Shown here one piece after another: positions 47,335 to 56,234 of a DNA stretch of 64,000 bases. Below the pieces are notes generated by a model that searched no databases, was not told the origin of the DNA, and saw only the letters and a list, made by a program, of their open reading frames with translations. The stretch lies in assembly GCA_910574255.1 (NCBI GenBank), contig CAJTAK010000006.1:62001-126000 (forward strand), written 5' to 3'. Origin of the DNA: Clostridia bacterium (GTDB lineage: Bacteria; Bacillota; Clostridia; Lachnospirales; Lachnospiraceae). The position numbers were made by a program, and so were the translations under genes. Position 1 is the stretch's first letter; the number at the start of each line of letters is the position of its first letter.

Positions 47335-48111
47335 ATGGAGACGGAAGTGTTGTTGGAACAGATGTGCCAGATAGTTCGGGAGGCGGGGGATCTTATACGT
47401 TCCTGCTCCTTTGCAGGAGAAATGAAAGCAAAGGCAGGTTCGTCCAATTTTGTAACAAAATACGATTCCATGGTTCAGAATTTTCTGATCAAAAAGCTTA
47501 CGGCCCTTGTACCGGATGCTGCCTTTATAGGAGAAGAGGACGGATATTCCGAGGGGAAAATTGCGGAGGGGAAGACGTTTATTATTGATCCCATAGACGG
47601 CACCACAAATTTTATCTGTGGTTTTCCTGTCTGCGGGATCTGCGTGGGTTTAGCGGAACGGGGAACGGCAGAGATTGGCGTGGTTTACAATCCTTATCGG
47701 GAGGAACTTTTTGCAGCCAGAAGAGGGGGAGGCGCATTTCTCAATGGAAAGCCGCTGAAGCTTGCGGATCATTCCCTGGAAGAGGGAGTGCTCTGTATGG
47801 ACACGGCCCCTTATACACCAGAGATTCGAAAGGAGCTCTTCGATAACCTGCTAAAATTATCTCATCTTTGTATGGATATGAGGAGTATTGGGTCAGCGGC
47901 ACTAAGCATTTGTTATGTGGCCTGTGGGCGAAGCGCAGCGTACCTTTCTCCCAAGCTCTGTGTATGGGATTATGCGGCGGCTTCCGTGATTTTAACAGAG
48001 GCAGGGGGCATTATTACGGATTGGGATGGAAAGGAACTGGGATTGGCAACCGGTGTTTCGGTTCTTACGGGGACGCCTAAGGCGCATCGGGAGGCGGCTT
48101 CAATGCTATGA
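47335..48111 (+). CDS. inositol monophosphatase family protein
   Basis: A 258-residue Mg-dependent phosphatase of the IMPase/SuhB superfamily that releases phosphate from inositol or sugar monophosphates (or 3'-phosphoadenosine phosphates). The metal-binding motifs are all visible: GEEDGY (about 63-68), DPIDGTTNF (about 84-92) and the distal WDYAAASVILTEAGG. ATG 47335 follows ATAGGAGGACTTTT. Its position after the importer and two-component genes suggests that it acts on the imported phosphate ester. It overlaps the convergent oxidoreductase by 6 bases at the 3' end. Confidence 0.92.
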   Translation: METEVLLEQMCQIVREAGDLIRSCSFAGEMKAKAGSSNFVTKYDSMVQNFLIKKLTALVPDAAFIGEEDGYSEGKIAEGKTFIIDPIDGTTNFICGFPVCGICVGLAERGTAEIGVVYNPYREELFAARRGGGAFLNGKPLKLADHSLEEGVLCMDTAPYTPEIRKELFDNLLKLSHLCMDMRSIGSAALSICYVACGRSAAYLSPKLCVWDYAAASVILTEAGGIITDWDGKELGLATGVSVLTGTPKAHREAASML

Positions 48112-49062
48112 ATTCCAGACATCTTGAATTGCATTCAAAACCTCAATCCCATGAACGGTCATTGCTTCTGTTATAATAGGGCTTTCCGTTAAGTGATTTC
48201 GAATACATTGTTCTGCGTGTATAACTTCATACATCAGCTCATATTCACAGGGATATTCCAAAACTTCCGGTTCTTTATCCGGATAATGAAGAATAGCTTT
48301 ACGGGCTTTCCAGTATTCGGGAATCTCAACATATCCATTTTCTCCATATAGATACCCTGCATGCACGGTGTTTACGGAGGTGCTGGTTTTGTTAGTAAAC
48401 AGGAGGTCATTTTCCATCAGCATGGAAACGGAAAATTGATTTTCCACAGAAGTATGGCTTTTGGTACAAAGTCCTGTCCAATGAACAACCTTACAGTCAA
48501 AAAGATATTCCATAAGCTGCAGGCTGTATATGGCATTACCATAGAGAGGGCCTCCGCCTTTTTCCGGATCATAGAACCAGGAATTATAACCGGCATCAAA
48601 GGAACTGGAAAAGTCGGCCATTTTAATACTGCCCAGGACTTTGGACCGAATCAGTTCCTTTAATCTTTGAACCACCGGAAGAAATAAGACCTTTTGAGCT
48701 TCCATAATGAAAAGCCCCTTTTCCCGTGCAAGGGCAAAGAGTTCTTTGGATTCATCAGCATTCAGAGTAAAGGGCTTTTCGCAGATCACATGCTTGCCCT
48801 GTTCCAGAGCCATTTTGGCATAACGATAATGTTCACTGTTAATCATAGCTACATAAGCGACATCAATGTTGTTGGAGCCAAGAAGCTCCTCGTAGCTTCC
48901 GTAAGCCTTTGGAACATTCCAAAGAGCCGCTTTTTCCCTGGCTTTTTCCAGGTTTCGGGATGCCAGCGCCACAGTTTCGCAGCCCTCTGTGGCCTGAACG
49001 CCTTTGATAAAGCGCGGGGCAATGGAGGAGGTGCTTAATATTCCAAAACGTAGTTTTTTCAT
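48106..49062 (-). CDS. Gfo/Idh/MocA family oxidoreductase
   Basis: A 318-residue NAD(P)-dependent oxidoreductase of sugars, inositols or related polyols. The N-terminal Rossmann fold has RFGILSTSSIAPRFIKG in place of the usual GxGxxG pattern, and the conserved EKPFTLN motif is near residue 95. The C-terminal half is the beta-sheet substrate domain. The exact substrate is not readable; family members include myo-inositol dehydrogenase and trans-dihydrodiol dehydrogenase. It is convergent with the phosphatase gene, so a shared pathway is possible but not shown. Confidence 0.88.
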   Translation of the reverse strand: MKKLRFGILSTSSIAPRFIKGVQATEGCETVALASRNLEKAREKAALWNVPKAYGSYEELLGSNNIDVAYVAMINSEHYRYAKMALEQGKHVICEKPFTLNADESKELFALAREKGLFIMEAQKVLFLPVVQRLKELIRSKVLGSIKMADFSSSFDAGYNSWFYDPEKGGGPLYGNAIYSLQLMEYLFDCKVVHWTGLCTKSHTSVENQFSVSMLMENDLLFTNKTSTSVNTVHAGYLYGENGYVEIPEYWKARKAILHYPDKEPEVLEYPCEYELMYEVIHAEQCIRNHLTESPIITEAMTVHGIEVLNAIQDVWNS

Positions 49063-49149
49063 GGAAGTCTCCTTGCTGCTTTTTAATCTTATGTCATCTT
49101 TTTCTGAAATGGATACATCAGAAAGCTTTTACATTGGGATTGTTAATGT

Positions 49150-50529
49150 TTATGAATTTCCGTTTTTCTTTAAATATGCTACAATCTCTTCAAATTCCAT
49201 AAAATGAGAAGCCTTCACCAAAATGGAATCCCCCTTGGAGAGAAGTAATAGAAGAGTATCAAGCAGTTCCTGTTTTGTATCAAAATGACGGAAGGTCAAT
49301 CCCGGATTCTTGGCTTCAATTCCTCTTGCAATTTCTTTGGACAGCTCACCTGTTAGAAAAACCGCATCGATACCGGCATCTGCCGCATGGCAGCCTACAT
49401 TGTAGTGGAGTAGCTTTTCGTTCTCGCCTAATTCTCCCATATCTCCCAGAATAGCCACCTTTCGCCCCAAAGCGCAGCTTAGCACATCAAGGGAGGCGCA
49501 CATGGAAACCGGGTTGGCATTGTAACAGTCATCTAAAATATCCCATTTTGGGGTGTGAATAAGATTATTTCGGCCGCTGACAGGCAAAAGACTTTCAATA
49601 CCGGCTTTGATCTCATCCAATGTCAGATTCAGGGCCAATCCGACAGCTGTTCCGGCCAGGGCGTTGTAAACCATATGCCGGCCCGGAATGGGAATATGGG
49701 CCTGAAACTTACCTGATTTTGTAACAAAGGTACAGCGTGTTCCGTCAAGGCCCAGATTCTCTATATCCGAAGCGTAAAGATCACAGGATGGATCCAGACC
49801 GAAAAAGCAGGGCTTGGGAGTACGGCTTTCTTTCAGCGTAATGAGTTTGTCGTCATCCCCGTTTAAAATCACCTGAGCCCCAGGCTGGGCTTCCTTTAGC
49901 ATCTCGGTCTTGGCTCTCAGAATGCCGTCCCGATCCTTTAAATTTTCCAGATGGCAGAGCCCGATATTTGTAAAAACACAGATATTGGGCTTTGCCATAC
50001 GCCCTAAGCGAGTCATTTCTCCAAAATCGCTGATGCCCATTTCCAACACGGCAGCCTCATGTTCTTCCCGGATTCGGAAAATGGTCAGAGGAAGCCCGAT
50101 TTCATTGTTGAAGTTTCCCTCTGTCTTTAGTACCCGGTATTTCTGTTCAAGAACAGCCGCAATCATTTCCTTGGTGCTGGTCTTTCCCACGCTGCCGGTG
50201 ATTCCCACAACAGGAATGGACAGGGTGCTGCGGTAGTATTCGGCCAGGCTTTTTAAGGCCTGGAGACAGGAATCTACCAGAATATAGGGGCCGGCCGGAT
50301 GCTCAGGAGCCTGCTCACAGAGAACGCAGGCCGCCCCCTTTGCAAAGACAGAAGGGATAAAGCTGTGACCGTCCACACGTTCTCCTTTTATGGCAATAAA
50401 AAGATATCCGGGCTCTACCTTTCGGCTGTCTATAACAACGCCGGAAACCTCAAGATTTTTTTTGCCGTCCTCTCCCACATAGGTTCCGCCGCAGGCGAGG
50501 GCAATCTGATTTAATGACATTTCTTTCAT
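49150..50529 (-). CDS. murF: UDP-N-acetylmuramoyl-tripeptide--D-alanyl-D-alanine ligase
   Basis: Adds the D-Ala-D-Ala dipeptide to the UDP-MurNAc tripeptide, the last cytoplasmic step of peptidoglycan-precursor peptide assembly. The 459 residues have the N-terminal Mur catalytic domain, the ATP-binding GITGSVGKTSTKEM, the FTNIGLCHLENL segment and the C-terminal domain with DDCYNANP. The length is typical. The dipeptide-making ddl gene lies 60 bases upstream in the same direction, which supports the assignment. Confidence 0.95.
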   Translation of the reverse strand: MKEMSLNQIALACGGTYVGEDGKKNLEVSGVVIDSRKVEPGYLFIAIKGERVDGHSFIPSVFAKGAACVLCEQAPEHPAGPYILVDSCLQALKSLAEYYRSTLSIPVVGITGSVGKTSTKEMIAAVLEQKYRVLKTEGNFNNEIGLPLTIFRIREEHEAAVLEMGISDFGEMTRLGRMAKPNICVFTNIGLCHLENLKDRDGILRAKTEMLKEAQPGAQVILNGDDDKLITLKESRTPKPCFFGLDPSCDLYASDIENLGLDGTRCTFVTKSGKFQAHIPIPGRHMVYNALAGTAVGLALNLTLDEIKAGIESLLPVSGRNNLIHTPKWDILDDCYNANPVSMCASLDVLSCALGRKVAILGDMGELGENEKLLHYNVGCHAADAGIDAVFLTGELSKEIARGIEAKNPGLTFRHFDTKQELLDTLLLLLSKGDSILVKASHFMEFEEIVAYLKKNGNS

Positions 50530-50589
50530 GGTTATGCTTCCTTTTTATATAGGAGCACTCCTTTGGAGTGCCGGTGCTTTGGATGAAAT

Positions 50590-51642
50590 CTATGTTCTTT
50601 CATAACGGGCAAGCGATACCTCAATCAGCTCTTCACAGAGATCCTCAAAGGTCATGCCTATGGCCGCAGCTTCCTGGGGCAGCAGACTGGTAGGAGTCAT
50701 GCCCGGAAGCGTATTGGCTTCCAAACAGTAAAAGGATTGATCCGCAGAATCCATCATGAAATCAATCCGTGCATAGGAGGTAAGCTTCAATGCTTCAAAT
50801 ACCTGCTCCGCATAGCCCTGTAATTGTCTCGTCAGCTCGTCACTTAATTCTGCCGGGCAGGTCTCAATGGTGCTGCCGGGCTGATACTTATTCTTGTAGT
50901 CATAAAAGCCCTGAAGAGGTGCAATCTCAATAACAGGAAGTGCCTTTCCGTCAATAACGCCTACGGAAAATTCCCGTCCGGTAATAAACTGCTCCACAAT
51001 CACGTCTTCCCCAAAGGTATAGGCATCCGCAAGAACATCCGCTAAGTCCTCCGGGCGATCCACCCGGTAGGTTCCTACACTGGAACCGCCGCAGACGGTC
51101 TTTACCATACAGGGGTAGGAAAGAGAAGCCGAATCTGCGGACTGGCCGTTTTTCAGGGAAATACCCTTGGGTGTAGGAATTCCGGCTGCTGCAAACAACT
51201 GCTTAGACAGGCTCTTATCCATGGCAAGAGCGCTGCTTAAATATCCTGTTCCTGTATAGCGGATGCCCATGAGATCAAAGGCGGCCTGGATACGGCCGTC
51301 TTCTCCGTTTGCCCCGTGAAGTCCCAAAAATACAATGTCAGCCATCTCGCATAGGGTCAGCACATTGGGACCGAACATACTGCGTCCCCCATCCTTTCGC
51401 TGCTCCTTTAACCGGGACAGATCCGGGTGGGATTCGGATACGGCCTGAATATCCTTTGCCCAATCCACACAAGCTTCAAAAAGGGCTTCTGTCACGGGGA
51501 CGTCCGTATCCAGACCCAGATAGACATCCAGAAGAATAACCTGATGTCCCCGGGCCTTTAAAGCATAATAAATCTTACTGCCGGAGCTTAAGGAAACATC
51601 CCGTTCCGGGCTGGTGCCTCCGGCTAAAACTACGATTTTCAT
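50590..51642 (-). CDS. ddl: D-alanine--D-alanine ligase
   Basis: Makes D-Ala-D-Ala for peptidoglycan. From ATG 51642 it has 350 residues in an ATP-grasp fold: LAGGTSPERDVSL at the N-terminus, VFLGLHGANGEDGRIQ, VKTVCGGSSVGT and the C-terminal EANTLPGMT. The active-site loop reads GFYDYKNKY, keeping the Tyr typical of D-Ala-D-Ala enzymes and unlike D-lactate ligases, so no intrinsic glycopeptide-resistance signature is seen here. The GTG at 51651 is rejected because GAGGAG abuts it and spaces well to 51642. Confidence 0.93.
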   Translation of the reverse strand: MKIVVLAGGTSPERDVSLSSGSKIYYALKARGHQVILLDVYLGLDTDVPVTEALFEACVDWAKDIQAVSESHPDLSRLKEQRKDGGRSMFGPNVLTLCEMADIVFLGLHGANGEDGRIQAAFDLMGIRYTGTGYLSSALAMDKSLSKQLFAAAGIPTPKGISLKNGQSADSASLSYPCMVKTVCGGSSVGTYRVDRPEDLADVLADAYTFGEDVIVEQFITGREFSVGVIDGKALPVIEIAPLQGFYDYKNKYQPGSTIETCPAELSDELTRQLQGYAEQVFEALKLTSYARIDFMMDSADQSFYCLEANTLPGMTPTSLLPQEAAAIGMTFEDLCEELIEVSLARYERT

Positions 51643-51666
51643 AAAATTCACTCCTCATAAGCCGGC

Positions 51667-52398
51667 TTATAACAGGCTTTTATTTTTATCCAGCATTTCC
51701 TGAATCCGGTTCTGGGTATAGGAGCCCAAAAACTTTTTCTCATCCTTTGTCAGCTCCTTAGGAAGAATGGGGGTACCGTATTCCAGAATTACATGACATG
51801 GGCGGACAAAGGGAATATGATTTTCAAATATTTCTGCGGAATTGGTAATTGCCATAGGGATAATCGGGCATCCTGTTTTTTCCGCTATTTTCAGACTGCC
51901 TTCCTTAAAGGGAAGCATCTCGTCCGTGCGGTTCCTGGTTCCTTCCGGAAAAATGCAGATGGAAATTCCTCTTTTAATATATTCAATTCCCTGAAGGATG
52001 GTTTTTAATCCTGCTTTAATATCCTTCCGATCCAGAAACAGACAGTAGAGTGCTTTCATCCAGTCCCGAAGGAACCAGTAGCGAAGCATCTCCACCTTTG
52101 CCACATAGCCCGTAAGACCCGGGCAGCGGGAGTAGGTCAGAAGAATATCAAAATAGCTGCGATGGTTTCCGATGTAGAGGACCGCCTGATCCTTTGGGAC
52201 ATTTTCCTCTCCTATAACGGTCAGACGCACACCGGCTGCTTTCAGCATCAGCTTAAAGGCCGTCTGCACCATGCGCAGACAGCTATAGTCCTTTGCCTCC
52301 TGATTATACTTTCCAATCACCCATTCTATCAGGAGAACAGGAATGCCCAGGAGCAGATAAAGGAAGAGCATCAGGACGATTATGATGAATCTTATCAT
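51667..52398 (-). CDS. plsC: 1-acyl-sn-glycerol-3-phosphate acyltransferase
   Basis: Acylates lysophosphatidate to phosphatidate in membrane lipid synthesis. The 243 residues begin with a membrane helix (about 2-25). The catalytic HxxxxD motif is GNHRSYFDILL, and the glycerophosphate-binding motif is FPEGTRNRTDEMLPFKEG. PIIPMAITNS completes the PlsC set. It is in one direction with malQ (10-base gap) and ddl (24-base gap), so the genes are probably co-transcribed. Confidence 0.92.
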   Translation of the reverse strand: MIRFIIIVLMLFLYLLLGIPVLLIEWVIGKYNQEAKDYSCLRMVQTAFKLMLKAAGVRLTVIGEENVPKDQAVLYIGNHRSYFDILLTYSRCPGLTGYVAKVEMLRYWFLRDWMKALYCLFLDRKDIKAGLKTILQGIEYIKRGISICIFPEGTRNRTDEMLPFKEGSLKIAEKTGCPIIPMAITNSAEIFENHIPFVRPCHVILEYGTPILPKELTKDEKKFLGSYTQNRIQEMLDKNKSLL

Positions 52399-52408
52399 TT
52401 GCGTCCTC

Positions 52409-53929
52409 CTATCTTCCGAAAAGCTCTGTCATCTGCCGTAATCCGGAAGCCATGCCGGGATTCAGATCTCCATTTTGATAACGCCATTCCCAGTTGCCTA
52501 AGGCCACGCCTGGAGTATTCATACGGGCTTCACTGCCCAATTTCAGGACATCCTGCAGAGGGAAGATGGCATACCGGGCAATGGTTCCAAGGCAGATACG
52601 AATAAAGTCCCAGCTAATACTGGAGGCATCCGTATTCATATAGCGCCGAACCTTATCTCTGGCATATTCTGAAGTATTGTTATACCAGCCGGTGCTGGTA
52701 TCATTGTCATGAGTGCCCGTATAGCAGATACAATTGCGGGTGTTAAGCTGGTGGGGCAGGAAGGTACTCTCACCGCCCTCAAAGGCAAACTGAAGAATCC
52801 GCATGCCGGGGAAACCAAGGGTATCCCGAAGATGCTCTACCTCCGGAGTGATCAGCCCTAGATCCTCGGCAAAAATAGGAAGATCGTCTCCAAGCTCTGC
52901 CTGAATTGCCCGAAAAAGGTCTTCGCCCGGTCCTTTTTTCCAGGTTCCGTTTATAGCCGTTTCTTCTTTGGCGTCTATCTCCCAGTAGGCTTCAAAGCCG
53001 CGGAAATGATCGATACGCAGATAATCTACCTGATCAATCTGATTGCGGATACGGTTAATCCACCACTGGTAGCCTTCCTTTTTATGAGCATCCCAATCAT
53101 ACAGGGGATTGTTCCATTTCTGGCCTGTGGCGCTGAAATAGTCCGGGGGAACACCGGCTACGGAATCCGAGTAGCCCTCCTCGTTTACCTGGAATAAATG
53201 ACGGTTTGCCCATACGTCTGCTCCGTCCGGCGAAACAAAGATGGGGATATCACCAATAATCGCAATTCCTTTGTCATTGGCATACTGCTTTAAGTCGTAC
53301 CACTGAATATGGAAGAGATACTGTAAAAAACGCTGATAGGCAATGCCGTCTGCCAGCTTTTTTTCCAGGATTGGCCGTTCTTTTTCAGAGAGATTGCGCA
53401 GTTCTTCCGGCCATTCCGTCCAGGGTGCTTCATCTTGCTCATCCCGAATGGCCATAAACAGGCAGTAATCGGATAGCCAGAAATCATTGGCTTCACAGAA
53501 GGAATGGTATTCTTCCAGGAAGTTTTTGTCTGCCGTGTGACGGAAGGACTCGTAGGCTTTTTTATATAAATCATATTTGTAGGTACGTACCTTTTCGTAA
53601 TCTATCCGAACAGGATCAAAGTCAGGAATATTCAAAAGATCCTCAGAGGTTAAAAGCTCTTTTTCCTTTAATAGATCCGGACTGATAAGCAAAGGCTCTC
53701 CTGCAAACACGGAATAGCCCTGATAAGGGGAATTACCGTAGGAGGTGATGGGAACCAGCGGAAGGATCTGCCAAAGATGCTGTCCGGAGGCTTCCAGAAA
53801 ATCTATAAATTCATAGGCTCCTTTTCCAAAATCTCCGATTCCATAGGGAGAGGGAAAAGAAGTGGGGTGAACCAGAATGCCGCTGTACCTGTGATTCACA
53901 TGGTCATCGGCGGATGTTTTAAAGCGCAT
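52409..53929 (-). CDS. malQ: 4-alpha-glucanotransferase (amylomaltase)
   Basis: Transfers alpha-1,4-glucan segments in maltodextrin and glycogen metabolism (GH77). From ATG 53929 it has 506 residues. It has the N-terminal YSGILVHPTSFPSPYGIGDFG, the catalytic nucleophile region LRIDHFRGFEAYWE, the acid/base region IFAEDLGLITPEV and TGTHDNDTS. The in-frame extension to 54019 is rejected because AGGAGA lies just upstream of ATG 53929. It is the first gene of the malQ-plsC-ddl-murF run. Confidence 0.94.
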   Translation of the reverse strand: MRFKTSADDHVNHRYSGILVHPTSFPSPYGIGDFGKGAYEFIDFLEASGQHLWQILPLVPITSYGNSPYQGYSVFAGEPLLISPDLLKEKELLTSEDLLNIPDFDPVRIDYEKVRTYKYDLYKKAYESFRHTADKNFLEEYHSFCEANDFWLSDYCLFMAIRDEQDEAPWTEWPEELRNLSEKERPILEKKLADGIAYQRFLQYLFHIQWYDLKQYANDKGIAIIGDIPIFVSPDGADVWANRHLFQVNEEGYSDSVAGVPPDYFSATGQKWNNPLYDWDAHKKEGYQWWINRIRNQIDQVDYLRIDHFRGFEAYWEIDAKEETAINGTWKKGPGEDLFRAIQAELGDDLPIFAEDLGLITPEVEHLRDTLGFPGMRILQFAFEGGESTFLPHQLNTRNCICYTGTHDNDTSTGWYNNTSEYARDKVRRYMNTDASSISWDFIRICLGTIARYAIFPLQDVLKLGSEARMNTPGVALGNWEWRYQNGDLNPGMASGLRQMTELFGR

Positions 53930-54065
53930 ATTACTTCTCCTTTCACAGCCCGGTCTGGGGTCCAAACCGCAGCCGGCTTCATCTTTCCTCATTATAATAA
54001 AGATAATGGGAAAAAACAAGGATAATACAAGCTTTTCCTACGTAAATATAAGTGAGGTGATGAAT

Positions 54066-54467
54066 ATGTGGAAACGAGTTTTGCTTATTGGATGCATCCT
54101 GATTTTTCTCTCTGGGTGCAGTATTCAGACAAATGAACGAGAGAAGCTTGAAGATCTGGAGTACACAATTATAGAGGACGGAAAAGCCCCAGAGGATCTT
54201 CAGACGATTTTGGAGGAAAAACGGAAGGGAGAATTTAAATTAACTTATGAGGAAGAGGGGCAGCTTTATCTGTGCATCGGGTACGGAGAACAGAAGACAA
54301 GCGGTTACAGTATAGCAGTAAATGAACTGTATTTGTCCGAAAATGCCATTTATTTTGATACCAGTTTGATTGGACCCAGCAAAGAGGAACAGGTGGCAGA
54401 GTCGGTGAGTTATCCCTGCCTTGTGGTTCAGACAGAATATGTGGATAAACCAGTGGTATTTCAGTGA
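54066..54467 (+). CDS. PrcB-type small lipoprotein
   Basis: A 133-residue lipoprotein. The signal peptide is VLLIGCILIFLSGC with a probable lipid-modified Cys near residue 18. The C-terminal part (CIGYGEQKTSGYSIAVNELYLSENAIYFDTSLIGPSKEEQVAESVSYPCLVVQTE) resembles the PrcB C-terminal domain of small protease-associated proteins. The function is not known. ATG 54066 is chosen for spacing to GTGAGGTG; ATG 54060 lies too close. It precedes sipL by 46 bases. Confidence 0.72.
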   Translation: MWKRVLLIGCILIFLSGCSIQTNEREKLEDLEYTIIEDGKAPEDLQTILEEKRKGEFKLTYEEEGQLYLCIGYGEQKTSGYSIAVNELYLSENAIYFDTSLIGPSKEEQVAESVSYPCLVVQTEYVDKPVVFQ

Positions 54468-54513
54468 AGAGGGGCATAAGTTGGAAATCTGCGCATAGAT
54501 TGGTAGAAAAGAA

Positions 54514-56100
54514 ATGGGAAAGCAGGTGTATGTTGTGGAGCTTGTTCGCAGAAATATACATATGAATCGGCAAAAAGGAAAAGCAGTCAGCCAGATGACG
54601 CTGGATGATGACTATAATATTCCGGACAACATGCCGGATGCCGGTATGATTATTCAGGAAAAGGGAAGCATTGAGATTGGAGATGTCCGGGTAGAGGCTG
54701 GCCGGGTAAAAGTGAAGGGAGCTCTGAATTTTTCTGTGCTCTATATGGAGGAAGGGCCGGAGAGCGGATTACATAGCATACAGGGACAGATACCCTTTGA
54801 GGAAATGATGAATGTGGAAGACGCAAAGGACGGAGACAGCCTTCAATTGAAATGGATGCTGGAGGATGTGTCCTCGGCCCTTATTAATTCCAGAAAGCTG
54901 AGTGTTAAGACGATTGTAACACTGGAACTGGCTGTGGAGGAATTATTTGACGTGGAAGTGCCGGTAGAAGTAGAAGAAGCAGATACAGTGCAGGTGAAAA
55001 CAAGCCATCTGTCTACAGCAGGTCTGGCAGTCCGGAAAAAGGATACTTGTCGGATTAAGGATGAAATTATCTTACCGGCTAACAAGCCCAATATCCGTCA
55101 ACTGCTCTGGCAGGATGTGACTATGCAGGGGACGGAGCTCAGGCTTGGAGAAGGTGAGATTCTGGTTAAGGGAGAATTGCTGGTTTTTGTTCTGTATGAG
55201 GGTGAAGAGGAAAATGGGAAGGCTTATTGGCTGGAACAGGCGATTCCTTTTAGCAGTCATGTGGATGTGAGCGGATGCCAGGAGGGAATGCTGGGGAATC
55301 TGGGAATTATGCTGGCTCACAGTGATTTGGAGTTAAAGCCGGATTATGACGGAGAACTGCGGGTGCTGAATCTGGATGCAGTGCTGGAGCTGGATATTCA
55401 GATTTATGAGGAAGAACATTTAAGTATGATTTGTGATCTCTATAGTCCGGTTCGGGAGTTGGAACTGATTACGGCTCCTACAATATATGAGAGCTTGCTG
55501 GTATGCAATGCATCTAAATGTCGGGTGGCGGATCGGATGAAGACAGGAAGCCCGGAGGTACAGATTCTCCAGATTTGTCACAGCCGGGGTGAGGTTAAGG
55601 TGGATGAGAGCACGATTACGGCTGACGGATTACTGGTGGAGGGTGTTATCTCTATCCAAGTTTTGTATGTGACATCGGATGATAACCATCCGTTCCTATG
55701 CCTGAAGGGAATAGTACCCTTTGAACATCTTGTCGAGGCTCCGGGGATAGAAAAGAATAGTATTTATTATCTTCAGACTTCGCTGGATCAGCTTTCGGTT
55801 ACTATGGTGAATAGCGGGGAACTGGAGGTGAAGGCAGCTGTTTTGGTAAATGCCTTGGTGCTGAACCGGATTTCTATGCAGCATATTTCGGAGGTGGAGG
55901 AACGCCCTTTGGATATGGATGCGGTAAAGGGACTGCCGGGATTTTTAATCTATACGGCGCAGCCGGCAGATACGCTGTGGGATATAGCGAAGGCTTACCA
56001 TACTACGGTGGATTGGATCTGTCAGTTGAATGAGTTGGGAACGGATCAGATTAGGCAGGGGCAGAAGCTTTTGCTGGTTAAGCAGATGGAGAATCTTTAA
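54514..56100 (+). CDS. sipL: SipL-like spore coat morphogenetic protein (DUF3794-LysM)
   Basis: A 528-residue protein matching the SipL layout of Clostridia: repeated DUF3794/SPOCS beta domains over about residues 1-460, then a C-terminal LysM domain (about 478-524, YTAQPADTLWDIAKAYHTTVDWICQLNEL). In C. difficile SipL binds SpoIVA through LysM and is needed for coat attachment. Length and order fit. The N-terminal EKGSIEIGDVRVEAGRVKVKGALNFSVLYM and the later ADGLLVEGVISIQVLYVT look like repeated units. It implies a spore-forming host. Confidence 0.88.
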   Translation: MGKQVYVVELVRRNIHMNRQKGKAVSQMTLDDDYNIPDNMPDAGMIIQEKGSIEIGDVRVEAGRVKVKGALNFSVLYMEEGPESGLHSIQGQIPFEEMMNVEDAKDGDSLQLKWMLEDVSSALINSRKLSVKTIVTLELAVEELFDVEVPVEVEEADTVQVKTSHLSTAGLAVRKKDTCRIKDEIILPANKPNIRQLLWQDVTMQGTELRLGEGEILVKGELLVFVLYEGEEENGKAYWLEQAIPFSSHVDVSGCQEGMLGNLGIMLAHSDLELKPDYDGELRVLNLDAVLELDIQIYEEEHLSMICDLYSPVRELELITAPTIYESLLVCNASKCRVADRMKTGSPEVQILQICHSRGEVKVDESTITADGLLVEGVISIQVLYVTSDDNHPFLCLKGIVPFEHLVEAPGIEKNSIYYLQTSLDQLSVTMVNSGELEVKAAVLVNALVLNRISMQHISEVEERPLDMDAVKGLPGFLIYTAQPADTLWDIAKAYHTTVDWICQLNELGTDQIRQGQKLLLVKQMENL

Positions 56101-56120
56101 TGTGATGGAATAGGGGGAGA

Positions 56121-56144
56121 GGGCTGCCTTATTTCTGGCAGCCC
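56121..56144 (+). other. hairpin after sipL
   Basis: GGGCTGCC (56121-56128) pairs perfectly with GGCAGCCC (56137-56144). It is followed by CTGACTTTGAC and not by a T run, so termination may be weak. Confidence 0.6.
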
Positions 56145-56157
56145 CTGACTTTGACGG

Positions 56158-56186
56158 TTGCGCTTTAGGGGGAAGTTTGTTATACT
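56158..56186 (+). promoter_or_regulatory. probable promoter for ispE
   Basis: TTGCGC (56158-56163) and an extended -10 TGTTATACT (56178-56186) have a 17-base spacer. Transcription would start near 56193, which rules out the in-frame start at 56190. Confidence 0.6.
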
Positions 56187-56234
56187 TTTATGTATACAAA
56201 AAACAGAGAAAATACAAACAGAGGATGGCAGAGT

